A DNA stretch of 64,000 nucleotides, taken from assembly GCA_023213395.1 (NCBI GenBank), contig CM041465.1, positions 193,695,741 through 193,759,740 of the forward strand. The letters are read 5' to 3'. The notes under the pieces were generated by a model. That model saw nothing but the letters and a program-made list of their open reading frames with translations. It did no database searches and was not told where the DNA came from. A program made the position numbers and the translations under genes. Position 1 is the stretch's first letter; the number at the start of each line of letters is the position of its first letter. The stretch is from Cycas panzhihuaensis (lineage: Eukaryota; Cycadophyta). Shown here one piece after another: positions 1 through 10,119 of the stretch.

Positions 1-620
1 AGTAAGTGGCATTTTCCGTCCCTTCCCTCATTATTCTTCTTGTAATGGTTCTAAGGGTAGATAACTCTACTCAACACCTACCTCTTGGTTAGGTTAAAGA
101 CCTTGGCCTAAGGGTCTTATAATATCCTAGTAAGCTATTATTTCTAGCCCATCATGCCTGCATATTAAAGATTGTGTTCTAGGATTTAGACAACAGTTAT
201 TATGGGAATGAGCTTCCATGTACTTTGAGTATATTAAAAGATCCCTTCTAGGTATTCTTGAACCCATCTTAGTGAGCCATCAAATGTATGTTATCTATGA
301 TACACTAGTAAGTAGTTAGCCCTAGGAAGTTACTCTCCACATACCCTAAAGAAGGGACAATACTATTGTAGAGTAGAGCACAACCTCTACGATGGATATT
401 ATGTATGCCTAGGATCAATATATCTGAGGGCCTATAGACCAAACACTCATTTGAAGGTAGGAAACTACATCCATATATTTTTTTCTATAAGAGAGTCGAA
501 ACAAAGCTATTAAGAAGGGTTTTAATTAAGGGTCCAAGTAGGGTACGAAACTTTTGAACTAAATATCTGTGATCTAAGAGGGATTTAGAGGTATTATCTA
601 AATTGAATTTAATTAAAGGC
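1..620 (+). other. G1 5' leader (untranslated) region
   Basis: No coding signal is seen. The stretch shares a recognisable phrase, 'agggtagataactct', and the following 'ttaggtaaagacctt'-like run with 44160-44290, where the same material follows an LTR and PBS. That places it as the leader between PBS and gag of a chromovirus. Low-complexity A-rich sequence occurs near 620-640. Confidence 0.6.
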
Positions 621-629
621 AAAAAAATA

Positions 630-1570
630 AAAAAAACTTTAAGATTGAGCTAAGATAAGGAAAAAGAATAGCCTCTAAAATCATCATCCCTAAATAGAAC
701 TCTGATCTCAATGAGGCCATTACTACATTAGAGAAGAAATTGATGACAAAGTATAGGGCCTTATAGATTGACTTAAAGGAATGGAAGGCTAAGAGGACCA
801 CATTAAGGAGTTTATGATTAAACTAATAGACAAGGGTACCACTAGTAAGGATAACCCAATGAAAGAAGAGAACCACCCTTGCAAAGGGAAGGAAAGGATA
901 AATTTTCATATAGATAATGAACTCTTTGATAATAAACATGGGAGACCAACCTACCTCCTAAAGGTATAGCCAAAAGAATTCAATAATGCTAATGTTTAAA
1001 TTTAGGTATCCTAGATGGAGTAGTATTTTTGTCTTTATTAGGTCCCCAATGACAAGAAAATAGTAATAGCCTCCTTGTACATAGAGTCTGAGTCATACTA
1101 ATGGTACTAATATATAAAAAAAAGGTTAGTAGTCTCAATTATGGATGGAATAATTTCATGAAAGACTTGGAGACCTAGTATGAAAACACTTTGGATAATG
1201 ATTATTATATTCAACTTACAAAGATTTGACAGGAGGGGATAGTTTCAAAATACACCTCTATATACCAACATCTCTCTAAATGAGTTAACAACCTTAGTGA
1301 AGAGTAAATACTAGAATTATATATTAGTGGCCTTTAAGATGAGGTTTAATTATGAGCTTCACCTCTTGAACCTCAAATGATCACAAAAGCCATCAAGATA
1401 GGATACTATATTGAAGTAAAGAGCAAGGCATTCTGACAACCAATGCAACTATATACAAATAGAAGAATATAATCATATGCCCTAATTACATCATAGTCAC
1501 CAATTATTTACTAAATGAAAACCTAGAAAATAAACAAAAAAAGGTTAAAAGCTCTCTATTTCTGATGCAA
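630..1570 (+). pseudogene. G1 gag remnant
   Basis: Capsid-like gag of a Ty3/gypsy element. Across frame changes I read pieces such as 'VPNDKKIVIASLYIES', then a segment with an aromatic-rich 'W' core and 'KYTSIYQHLSK' near 1245-1280, followed by 'ELYISGL' near 1312. These match the general retrotransposon gag layout in which helices end in 'F..GL'. No zinc knuckle is clear. Stops and frameshifts are frequent, and no start codon can be assigned with confidence. The call depends mainly on position upstream of an aspartic protease and RT. Confidence 0.65.
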
Positions 1571-1969
1571 CTAAAAATAACATAAAGAATACCAATGTGT
1601 AAAGAAATAATTATTTATTATTGAGAACATAAATGAGGACACATTGAGGAAGAATATGCTTTAGAATAGTCATATGAGGATAGTCAAAATCTTCAAGGCC
1701 ACCAAAAGCATTAGTATATGAGGAGGAGGAAATAACAATAATTTCAATCCATGCTTTAGTAGGAATTACAACCCCACAAACCTTCAAAATCATTAGATAC
1801 ATTAAGAAATAAAGGGTGGTAGTATTAATTGATTCTGATAATACCTATAATTTTATTAATAAAAAATTAGATGAAGAACTCACTTAGTTTATATATCTAG
1901 TAAAAAAGATATAGGTCATGGTCACCCATGGAGAACACTACCATATGGGGGGAAATGCCACAATGTTTG

Positions 1970-2030
1970 TGTAACGAACCATTACACTAAAACCTCAAGG
2001 TATTAGTGAAGACCTCTTAGGTGTGTAACA
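1970..2030 (-). repeat. TRIM terminal direct repeat (3' copy)
   Basis: 61 bp, TG...CA termini. Shares 'agtgaagacctcttaggtgt' with the copy at 2210-2269. It lies beside the polypurine tract, so it is the 3' repeat on the minus strand. Confidence 0.9.
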
Positions 2031-2190
2031 TCACCTCCCCCATAAGTCTTCGATGTCCTGGTGACCCACTCTTAGTGACCCACTCTTGGTAATTTCGTGC
2101 CTCATTAGGCCCTGAGTGAACACTGCTATGCTAATGTTCTACCGCCATCGTCCCCTCTAAGGTCGTCTCCTCTAAGAATCGAACCCGTGA

Positions 2191-2207
2191 CCTTGGCTCT
2201 GATACCA
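2191..2207 (-). other. TRIM primer-binding site
   Basis: Minus-strand TGGTATCAGAGCCAAGG, the classic plant initiator-Met tRNA PBS. The + strand just left of it (2176-2190) reads like a tRNA T-arm (GAATCGAACCC), so tRNA likeness extends beyond the usual length. Confidence 0.9.
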
Positions 2208-2209
2208 CA

Positions 2210-2269
2210 TGTAACAAATTGTTACATCAAACCTTAAGGTGCTAGTGAAGACCTCTTAGGTGTATAACA
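2210..2269 (-). repeat. TRIM terminal direct repeat (5' copy)
   Basis: 60 bp, TGTAAC...TAACA, adjacent to the PBS and hence the 5' repeat on the minus strand. It differs from its partner by a modest number of substitutions. Confidence 0.9.
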
Positions 2270-2689
2270 GTCTGACTCACCATGGGAGAGTTCCATCTAT
2301 CTACTTTAATGTTTGCCATCCTTGTAGGAGGAGTAGATGTGGTCTTAGGAGTTAAGTGGCTAAAAACACTTAGCACCTTTTAGCTTAACTTCCAAGAGTT
2401 GTTCATATGATTCTACTATGAGGGTCACTAGTATCAACTTAATGGAAATACCCTACTACCATCTCAAGTCATTAGTTCATATAGGATGGAGAAGTTAATA
2501 TGGAAGGGATGCATAGCCTTAATTGCAAGATGTTATGCTCTTATAAGACAAGAGTCCTAAGGTGAAATGACTCCATTCTATAACAATCACCTACTACCAG
2601 AATTACAGGTCTTACTCAGTCATCTTTATGTTTTTTATAAATGCCCTAAAGAACTACCATACAAAGAGAGTTGGATCATGCCATTAAAC

Positions 2690-3480
2690 ACATTATTGGG
2701 AGTAACCCACCTAGTGTACAATCATATAAATACCTATACCAATAAAAGAATGAAATTAAAAAATTAGTATGTGACTTACTAGCTACTAGAGTCAATCAAG
2801 AAATTAAAAGTGCTTTCTCTACTCTTACCATTTTGGTTAGGAAGAAAGATGGCTCATTTTAAATATGCATTTTCTATAGGGAACTGAACAAAATCATAGT
2901 TAAGGACAAATTTCTTATACCAGTTATTAATGAATTATTTGATGAATTGCATGGGGCTACTATATTCGCATCTTTAGATCTTCAATTAAGGTATCATCAA
3001 ATTAGGATTAGGGTAGAAGATGCTCACAAAATAACATTTTGAACTCATGAAGGCCTCTATGAGTTTCTTATGATGCCCTTTGGCCTCACCCATGTGCCTA
3101 TAATATTATAAGGACCCATGAACAAAATCCTTTGTCTATGCTTAAGGAAATGCATCTTGGTTTTATTTGATGACATCCTTATATATAGTCAAAAACTAGT
3201 AGAACATCTTCAATATGGAGACAAGGACCTAAAATTGTTGGAAGAAAACTAACTATATTCCAAAAGATCCAAGTATAACTTTGGAAAAAGGGAGCTAGAG
3301 TACTTAGGATACATTATCTCTCTAAATGGAATAAAAGTTGATCCAAGAAGATCATTATAATTTAGAATTAGCCCCAACCTAAGAACATCAAAAGCCTTCA
3401 AGGATTCCTAGGACTGACTAGATACTACCAAAAATCTATAAAAGGGTATGTGGGGATAGTAGCACCTTTGACATAGTTAC
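2690..3480 (+). pseudogene. G1 reverse transcriptase
   Basis: Ty3/gypsy RT, which would copy element RNA into DNA. Visible in order: 'LVRKKDGSF' (about 2833-2860), '[14 protein letters not shown]' (about 2872-2912), '[13 protein letters not shown]' (about 2942-2980), 'YHQIRI' and 'HEGLYEFLMMPFGLT' (to about 3090), then the catalytic block 'LFDDILIYS' (about 3160-3190, the Y/F-x-D-D box). Both Asp residues of that box are kept. Stops interrupt the frame in many places. 'YLGYIISLNGIKVDP' near 3300-3345 marks the thumb end. Confidence 0.93.
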
Positions 3481-3499
3481 TAAAAAAGGACTCATTCTA

Positions 3500-3950
3500 A
3501 TGGAAAAATATGGCAAGTAAAACTTTTGCATACCTCAAGGAAACCATGACCACTATAACTGTGCCAGTAATGATCAACTTCACAAAACCATTCATAATTA
3601 AATATGATGCATTAGGTCAAGGATTGTGAGTAGTGCTTATGTAAAAAGGACAACCCTTAGCATCTAAATACTAGAAGTTACAACCAAGGAATATGGGTAA
3701 GTCTACTTATGAAAAGGAAATGATAATAATCTTACACGTAGTTAGGAAGTGGTGCCAATACTTTCTTGAAGCATATTTCAAAATTGAAACAAACTGTAAT
3801 AGTATTAAGTACTTCTTGGACTAGAGGGTAGCTTCAAAGGAACAAAAAAATTTGGTTTTGAAAATGCAAGGATTTGACTTTGAAACCATTTATAAGAAAG
3901 AGAAGGAAAATAACTAATGCCCTTTCCAAGAAAAAGGAGAAACCCACATT
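3500..3950 (+). pseudogene. G1 RNase H
   Basis: RNase H of gypsy type, directly after RT. Recognisable pieces are 'FIIKYDALGQGL' (about 3592-3630, catalytic first Asp), 'STYEKEMIIILHVVRKW' (about 3700-3755) and 'YFLEAYFKIETN'. The final 'DFETIYKK' run near 3880 leads to the pol spacer before integrase. It would digest the RNA strand during reverse transcription. Inactive through stops. Confidence 0.9.
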
Positions 3951-4149
3951 ATGCACCATCACATCTATTAGTCCCTCTTAGATTCCAAAAGTCTGGGTAA
4001 AATGGAAGCAATATATGGAAATCCAAAAAATGATCTAAGACCTCTGAAATGACTTAGAGAGTCATGAGGGATTTTCATAGTCAGTAAATATGTTATGGTA
4101 TAAAAATAGATTATACCTAAACCCATTGTCCAAACTCAAGGAAGGTATC

Positions 4150-5350
4150 CTTTGTGATGTCCATAACTCACCAGAAGTTGGCCACTCAAAATTCTAGAAG
4201 ACTTATCAAAGGATTAAATAATACTTTTATTAAAATGGGCTAAAATAGGATATAAAGAATTGGGTTATAAATTATGCCATATGCTATTAGCATAAAAGTG
4301 AAACCACAAAGACCCCAATATTACTACAACCTCTATGAGTGCTAAATTAGTATTAGGAGGAAATATCCATGGATTTTATCATAGGATGATATAAATGTAA
4401 TGACAAATATGTAACCTTTATGATGGTGGCTAGGTTGACCAAATATACCCATTTCTATGAAATTTAATCCACCTATACAATGAAATAGATAGCAAAAATA
4501 TTTTTGAGGGAAATACTCCTTGTGATTAGGATCCTAAGTTTAGTCAACACTTCTAGACTAATTCATCTAGATGCTCAGTACCTAATCATGAGCTCAGTGT
4601 ACCACCCACAAATAGGTGGATAAATAGAGGTAGTTAATAAGTGCTTAGAAGGATATCTTTGTTGCTATATCTCAGATAAGCAAAATCATTGGCATTGATG
4701 ATTCCATCTAGTAGAATGGTTGTACAATATAAGTTATCATATATCCACAAGGATAACCATGTTCTAAGCATTATATGATTATCCTCTACCACCCATCTAG
4801 AATTATGTCTTGGAAACCTCCAAGGTACAAGCAATACAGGAGCATTTATAACAGTAAGCTATAGTACTTTAGATACTAAAAGATGACCTTAATTTAGCCC
4901 AAAATAGAATGAAGCACCAAGTTGATAAGAAGTAAAGTAAGTAGGTATGCTATCTAGAACATTAGATCTATCTTCATCTATAAGCTTATAAATAGATGTT
5001 ACTCAAACTGAATACCAAGCATAAGTTAAGGCCATAATTTTATAGGTCATATTGGGTCCTCAAATATGTGGGAGAAGTGGCTTATATCCTAGATTTGCTA
5101 GCAACTACCAAAATCTATAATGTCTTCCATGTATCCTATCTTAAAAAGGTTATTGGCTAGTAAGTATAGGTACATACTAAGCTTCTACTCTTGGATGATA
5201 AAAGAAAACTCTAGTTGATAACAAAACAAGTCCTTAAGGAAAGAGTATGGTATTTACATTCTTAATAAATTAAGGAGTACCTTATCAAATGGAAACACCT
5301 ACCACAAGAAGAGTCTACTTAAGAGACTAAGCAGTTTATCTAGGAACATC
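4150..5350 (+). pseudogene. G1 integrase with C-terminal chromodomain
   Basis: Integrase follows RNase H. The zinc-binding start reads 'HNSPEVGHSKF' (about 4162-4195). The core includes 'SMDFI' (about 4370), 'RLTKYTHF' (about 4430), and 'VYHPQIGG' then 'EVVNKCLEGYL' (about 4596-4660, carrying the catalytic Glu region). The C-terminal domain has 'VGEVAYILDLLATTKIYNVF' (about 5070-5130). The end, 'IKEYLIKWKHLPQEEST' (about 5265-5320), is the chromodomain signature thought to steer insertion to particular chromatin. Many stops. Confidence 0.93.
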
Positions 5351-5390
5351 TAACACTAGTCAATCTTTAAGGGTAAAGCTTTTGTTTTTT

Positions 5391-5407
5391 AAGGGGGAGG
5401 GAGGACC
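5391..5407 (+). other. G1 polypurine tract
   Basis: AAGGGGGAGGGAGGACC directly before the 3' LTR; the expected plus-strand primer site. Confidence 0.8.
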
Positions 5408-5739
5408 TATTATATACACAACCTCCTTACAATATAACTATCTTCTTCCACTATTTTTATGATGTATCTTCTCTCTCTCTCTCTCCCCCAACTAGTCTCT
5501 TATTTTTCTCTTATTACAATTATCCCACATGCATAAGTTAAGAATGATAAGTAACTCTAGTAGCCTTATATATATGTAGCTCCACTATTATAATAGACAT
5601 TAGAGAATATTATGACATTGTATAGTTGGGAGTCAACCCCTTGAAGAGGCCCATTATTATAAATTCTCTTTTGTAATCAATAAAGCTTCTTGAGATTTTC
5701 TTCGAAGTTGTGTTCTTGTTAATTGTTAGGATTATAACA
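5408..5739 (+). repeat. G1 3' LTR
   Basis: 332 bp. It starts TATTATA (decayed TGTTATA) and ends TATAACA, a matching terminal inverted repeat. It contains a TATA-like 'cttatatatatg' near 5565, a polyadenylation-like 'aataaag' near 5690, and a CT microsatellite at about 5470-5490. Confidence 0.85.
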
Positions 5740-5799
5740 AGGTTGCCTACACTAATGAACTATAATGGAGCCCAAGGCACCATCCTAACCTCTCTTTTA

Positions 5800-6480
5800 T
5801 TAGATATTCATAGGTAATTTATTAATTCAAATGAACTTATCACTATTTAGGCAAAGTTAAAAGAAAAGTACAATAAGGTTGACACCACTCAAATTACCAT
5901 ACTTGAGCAAAATATGTATGACTTAAAATGTGAGGATTTTTTTAAAATTAAGCACTTTCTATTAAATCTTCAACTTATAAATATAGATCTAGGAAATTCT
6001 ACTAAAATAATTAAGAAAGGTAATGAAACCTTAACTATATCCCATGCAAAGGATAATGATACACTCATTTCTCTTATTATCAATAAACTTTTAAAGTCTT
6101 TTAACCAATATAATATTATTAAATAGGAGTGGGGGCAACCTCATATTTCTTTTGATCATCTTATAAATCAATTAGTTAAATACTAATATATGCTAGTTTA
6201 AATAGAAGATTAAAGATCATTCTCAAGCTCTGTTCTCTAACACCAAGCCATATAATAAATCAAGAAATCAAAATAAGTAGTGAAACAATTATAATAATAA
6301 TCCTAAATCTTAAAAATCTTATAGAAGATATACTTTAAATAATAATTATAATCAAAATTTTAAATATTTAGGAATGTCTAAAAACTAAAACTTACATTTA
6401 ATACCTAGATAGTTGTATCAAACAAAATATACTTCTAAACCACATTATAGTTAAAATATCAATTATACTTATTACCACAA
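5800..6480 (+). pseudogene. C1 gag
   Basis: Copia gag of the family that includes the C5 gag at 39900-40600. It reads 'KEKYNKVDTTQITILEQ' from about 5860, 'YDLKCEDFF' and 'DNDTLISLIINKL' to about 6095. The C5 copy has 'EKYDNVDTHQIAILEEQ' and 'DDDTLICLVVNKL' at the same spots. A Trp codon near 5854 is now TAG. The open stretch 5914-6123 is its best-preserved part. No clear zinc knuckle remains. Confidence 0.8.
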
Positions 6481-6589
6481 AAAATAGCACATTATATATA
6501 TTTATAGAAATAGGTTAGTATATAAATCTTTGAAACCTTCCAAAATGATTTAATTAAGATCTCATGATTCCCTAACTACTTCTACTTCT

Positions 6590-7996
6590 ATTATTTAACA
6601 TCTATGTCATTATCACTTTTGTGGATACTAGATTTTAGTACTTCCTATCACATAATAAGACATCTGGAGTATCTATCTATTTATCACCTAGGTTCTAATT
6701 TTAAAGAGGAAATCTCTTTTGGTAGTATTTTTCAACTAAAAGTTAAAGAAATAAGTAATGTAACTTTCAAAAATAGTTCTATAAATGATGTATTTTATGT
6801 TCTTGGTATGTTATCTATTAATGAAATTTACTAAAAAACCTTATGGTGGAATTTTAGAAAAATAAGTTTGTTATTAAATATCCATTTAATAAATTTAAAC
6901 CTATTGCCTCTAGACTTTCTAGTCATAAAATAGGCCTTTGTAGTTTAATAAACCTAACTTATTTAGCAAAAACTAAACTATTCACTTCATTTATAACTTA
7001 GTATGATCCTACCAATAGATTATGGCATGTATGCTTTGGCCATATAAGCTATGGCAAACTATATTTTTAAATCAACATGACATGGTTCATGGTCTTTCCA
7101 TTTTATCTACCATCTATGGTGTTCGTGAAGCTTACGTTTTAAGCAAATAACACATGGATCCCTTTTCTTATTATACAATGTTTTGAGTAAAATCACCACT
7201 TAAATTTATTCAGTAAGATATATATGGTCCTTTTCAAGTACCCTTGTATTTTAACAACAAATATTTTATAACTTTTATTAATGATTTCTCTATAAAATGT
7301 TGGGTTTATATGCTAAAAATCTAAGGAGAAGGTTTTAATATTTTTATTGAATTAAAAACTAATCTAGCCTTAAAATTAAAAATTTTAGATCAGATAATGT
7401 TAAAGAGTATTTAAGCAATGAATTTATATCTTTTTTGTAAAAAGAATATAATCAAATTTTGACATTTAATTACTTATAATCCCTAATGAAATGGTGTTCC
7501 TAAATGTAAAAACTATATACTAGTAAAAATGAATTAGAGTTATACTACATGCAAAAGCTCTAGATCTAAAAGTATAAGTTAGAGTTATTGCTTACTCCAA
7601 TTATATATTGAATAGGTTATCAACTAAAGCTTTAAATAATATTACAGTAGAACAAGAATGGTGTCGTGATAAACCTTCAATAAAACACTTTAGAGTCTTT
7701 AGTAGTATTACTCAGGTATATGTTCCCAAAAAGAAATGTCAAAAGCTTGATCTAAAAATTTCAAGGTTTATCTTCATTGGCTACAACAAAGAAAGTAAAG
7801 TTTATCAATTGTTAGATCCTATCACATATATTATTTTAATTAGGTATGATATTAAATTTGATGATGAAGAATATTTATCAAACTCTAATTTTGATCAAAG
7901 TTATCTTCCTATTAAGGACATTTTAACTAACATTATTTCATCTAGTTCATCAAAAGAAAAAGTTGAAAATGAAATTATTAAAAGCCTTGTAACATA
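6590..7996 (+). pseudogene. C1 protease and integrase
   Basis: Protease: 'WILDFSTSYHII' (about 6622-6657) corresponds to the copia 'W..DSGAS.H' active site, with the Gly-Ala changed. Pre-integrase: 'RLWHVCFGHISYGKL' (about 7018-7062). Integrase core: 'FITFINDFSIKCWVYML' (about 7267-7318) keeps the region of the first catalytic Asp; the end 'FRVFSSITQVYVPKKKCQKL' and 'FIFIGYNKESKVYQL' (about 7690-7815) is the typical copia integrase C-terminal core. 7608-7994 is open without a stop, the longest frame in this element. Confidence 0.92.
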
Positions 7997-8159
7997 AGTT
8001 TAAAATTAGACTTTATCTAAAATAGATAAATCTAAATTACTATCTTCTTCTAATCAACCTCCTAGAAATAAACAACATAACTGGGTTTAAAAAAACCCTT
8101 TCAGTTGCTAGTGTAGATATTGATAATTCATTAGATACTAGAAAAATTAGATCATAAAA

Positions 8160-9130
8160 ACTAGAGGCTAACTTTGCCTTGATGGCTAAAGTAATGTCTA
8201 GTAATAATCTTAGCACCTTTCAGGAAGTTCATAACAATCCAATATGGAAACAAGCCATGCAAGCTAAATATAAGCCTTTTTTTAAAAACTTTACTTAGGA
8301 CTTAGTACTTTTACCTTAAAAAAAAAGGTTGGTAGACTATAAATAAGTTTATTGTACAAAGTATAATAATTCTAAAGGAGTCATTAAAAAACACAAAGTG
8401 TGCCTAGTAGAAAAAGGTTTCTCATAAGTATATGGTATCAATTATATTGAAACCTTTACCCTAGTTGTAATAATAAATACCATTAAGATTGTTATTTATC
8501 TTATAGCCAAGTTTGACTACCAAATCCATTAGATGGATGTAAAAAAGTATTTTTCTCAATGATGATCTTGATGAAGAAATTTATATATCTTAACTCCCTA
8601 ATTTTGAAATTGATTCTAACCTTGTTTATAAACTTAAAAAATCTTTATATGGACTTAAATAAGCCCCTTAGGGTTTGTATATCAAGATATATAATTATCT
8701 TATTTAAAATGGCTATATTAAATATATCAGTGATTTTAATCTTTACTTTAAATAAGAGAATAATAACATTACTATTCTAATTTTATATGTTGATAATATT
8801 ATCATTACCAGGTCTTTACTTTCTACTATTTTTCAGTGAAATCTATCTTTATAGATAAATTTAAAATGATTGACTTAGACCTTCTTCATTACTTTCTAAG
8901 CTTACAAATCTATCAATTCGATTCATTAGTTTCTATATCCAAATATGTAACTGACTTAATTAAAAGATTTAATATAGAAAATTCTAAACTAGATCTCACT
9001 CCTTTATAATTAAATGTTAAATTATTAACTAATTATCAAACACCTCCTTATAATCTAACTTTATATTATCAACTAATTAGAAGTTTTATATATCTAACCC
9101 ATACCCAATCAGATATTTCTTATATTATTA
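8160..9130 (+). pseudogene. C1 reverse transcriptase
   Basis: Copia RT. It starts with 'FQEVHNNPIWKQAMQAKY' (about 8218-8270), followed by the 'VYCTKYNNSKGVIKKHKV' block (about 8347-8400), and 'YIETFTLV' (about 8440-8465). The active-site area near 8785-8800 is 'YVDN'-like, with the second Asp changed. Then comes 'KFKMIDLDLLHYFLSLQI' (about 8855-8910), the conserved 'DLG...YFLG' region. Stops replace several Gln and Trp codons. Confidence 0.92.
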
Positions 9131-9139
9131 CTTTATGTT

Positions 9140-9740
9140 CCAAGTATATATAATAACCACATAAATCACACTGTCAAACAATAAAATATATCTTGCAATA
9201 TCTTCAATGTATAGTTTAGTATGGTTTAACTTATAATTATTATAATGATGATCTTAAGTTAATAGGTTATATTGATTCCAATTGGGTAGGTAACTCTAGC
9301 AATCAAAAGTCAACAAATGGATATATTTTCTTTCTTGATTCTTCACCTATTATATGGATAAGTAAAAAGATGTAATCTCTTATATTATCTATAACTAAAG
9401 TTAGGTATCATGCACTAGTATAAGCTATCAAAGAATCTTTTTAAATAAGATCATTATTAAATAAACTTGGTTTATTTTTTACATCTTCCATTTAAATAAA
9501 AGTTAATAATTAATATCCTATTTCAATTATAACTAATCATATAACTCGTTATAGAACTAAACATATTAAATTATGTTAATACTTTATTCGTAGTCTTGTT
9601 AATAATGATACTATTAATCTTTTTTATTGTCCCATAAATTTACATATTATAGATATACTAACAAATCCCCTAACTAAATCCAAGTTTGTCAAATTATACA
9701 AGTTATTAAAAATTAATGAAGTCTTCATCAAAGTGGCATT
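9140..9740 (+). pseudogene. C1 RNase H
   Basis: Copia RNase H. 'GYIDSNWVGNSSNQKSTNGY' (about 9264-9324) matches the 'G.SD.DWAG....R.ST.GY' signature with the first catalytic Asp. 'YHALVXAIKESFXIRSLLNK' follows (about 9407-9465, x for stops). 'RTKHIKLC' (about 9553-9580) and 'HIIDILTNPLTKSKFVK' (about 9643-9695) close the domain. Confidence 0.92.
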
Positions 9741-9807
9741 GACATGTTGAAGTCTTCATCATTTTTCTTCTCCTTCTCTTTGTATTGAAGATAACATTAA
9801 AGGGGAA

Positions 9808-10010
9808 TGGTAGAATAAATGTTTGTACATTAAGTAATGCTATCTTTAAAAAATTATATATTTATTTATTTATTATAGTAAATATTTATTATATGGATAG
9901 ATATCGATTATAACATCCTTGTATCATCACTCTCATTAAAAACATAAAATCTACTTCATGTAATCTTCTAGGAAAGAGAGAGAAGGAATAAGGTCCTGCT
10001 AAGTTTTATA
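9808..10010 (+). repeat. C1 3' LTR (right end uncertain)
   Basis: Begins TGGTAGAATA immediately after a polypurine tract (AAAGGGGAA, 9799-9807). No partner copy exists in the window, so the 3' limit could lie anywhere up to about 10100. Confidence 0.5.
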
Positions 10011-10119
10011 TTATGCATTACAATGTTAATATATATTACTATTCTGAGGTGATTTCTTTCCCCTTAAAGTGGTTTTCTACATATCCACATGTTATGCAAT
10101 ATAGATGTATGATTTGTAT

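Larger units (their letters stand above)
1970..2269 (-). mobile_element. TRIM (terminal-repeat retrotransposon in miniature)
   Basis: A complete 300-bp non-coding element. Terminal direct repeats are 1970-2030 and 2210-2269, both starting TGTAAC and ending TAACA. On the minus strand, a PBS (TGGTATCAGAGCCAAGG, 2191-2207) lies 2 nt inside one repeat and a purine tract (CTTATGGGGGAGGTGA, 2031-2046) abuts the other. The flanks GTTTG (1965-1969) and GTCTG (2270-2274) form a 5-bp target-site duplication with one C/T difference. It encodes nothing and would depend on another element's enzymes. Confidence 0.9.
1640..2480 (+). pseudogene. G1 aspartic protease, split by a TRIM
   Basis: Retropepsin-like protease. 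Near 1822-1860 the frame reads 'VVLIDSDNTYNFINKK', matching the gypsy pattern in which a catalytic D-S/T-G is followed by a 'T.NFI' run; the Gly position is now Asp. After the TRIM (1970-2269) the second half resumes with 'VDVVLGVKWLKTL' near 2330-2365, the usual flap-distal segment of gypsy proteases. The reading is continuous across the insertion apart from the duplicated target. The enzyme would process Gag-Pol; this copy is inactive. Confidence 0.8.
1..5739 (+). mobile_element. G1: Ty3/gypsy chromovirus, 5' end outside window
   Basis: A gypsy element in the order leader, gag, protease, RT, RNase H, integrase, chromodomain, polypurine tract, 3' LTR. Integrase after RT/RNase H defines Ty3/gypsy; the chromodomain-like C-terminus places it among chromoviruses. 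The 5' LTR and PBS lie left of the window. The leader is related to the one at 44160-44740. All reading frames are broken by stops and shifts, so the copy is dead. A TRIM element sits in the protease. Confidence 0.9.
5740..10010 (+). mobile_element. C1: Ty1/copia element, 5' LTR not seen
   Basis: Order gag, protease, integrase, RT, RNase H, polypurine tract, start of 3' LTR. Integrase ahead of RT is diagnostic for Ty1/copia. It begins abruptly at the right edge of the G1 LTR, which suggests G1 inserted into it or that its 5' end was lost. Heavily decayed, with very high A+T. Confidence 0.9.

Noticed and set aside
2160-2210. Possible tRNA gene or tRNA-derived SINE
   Set aside because: Only the T-arm and acceptor end resemble tRNA, no box A or cloverleaf, and the flanking direct repeats and purine tract explain it as a TRIM PBS.
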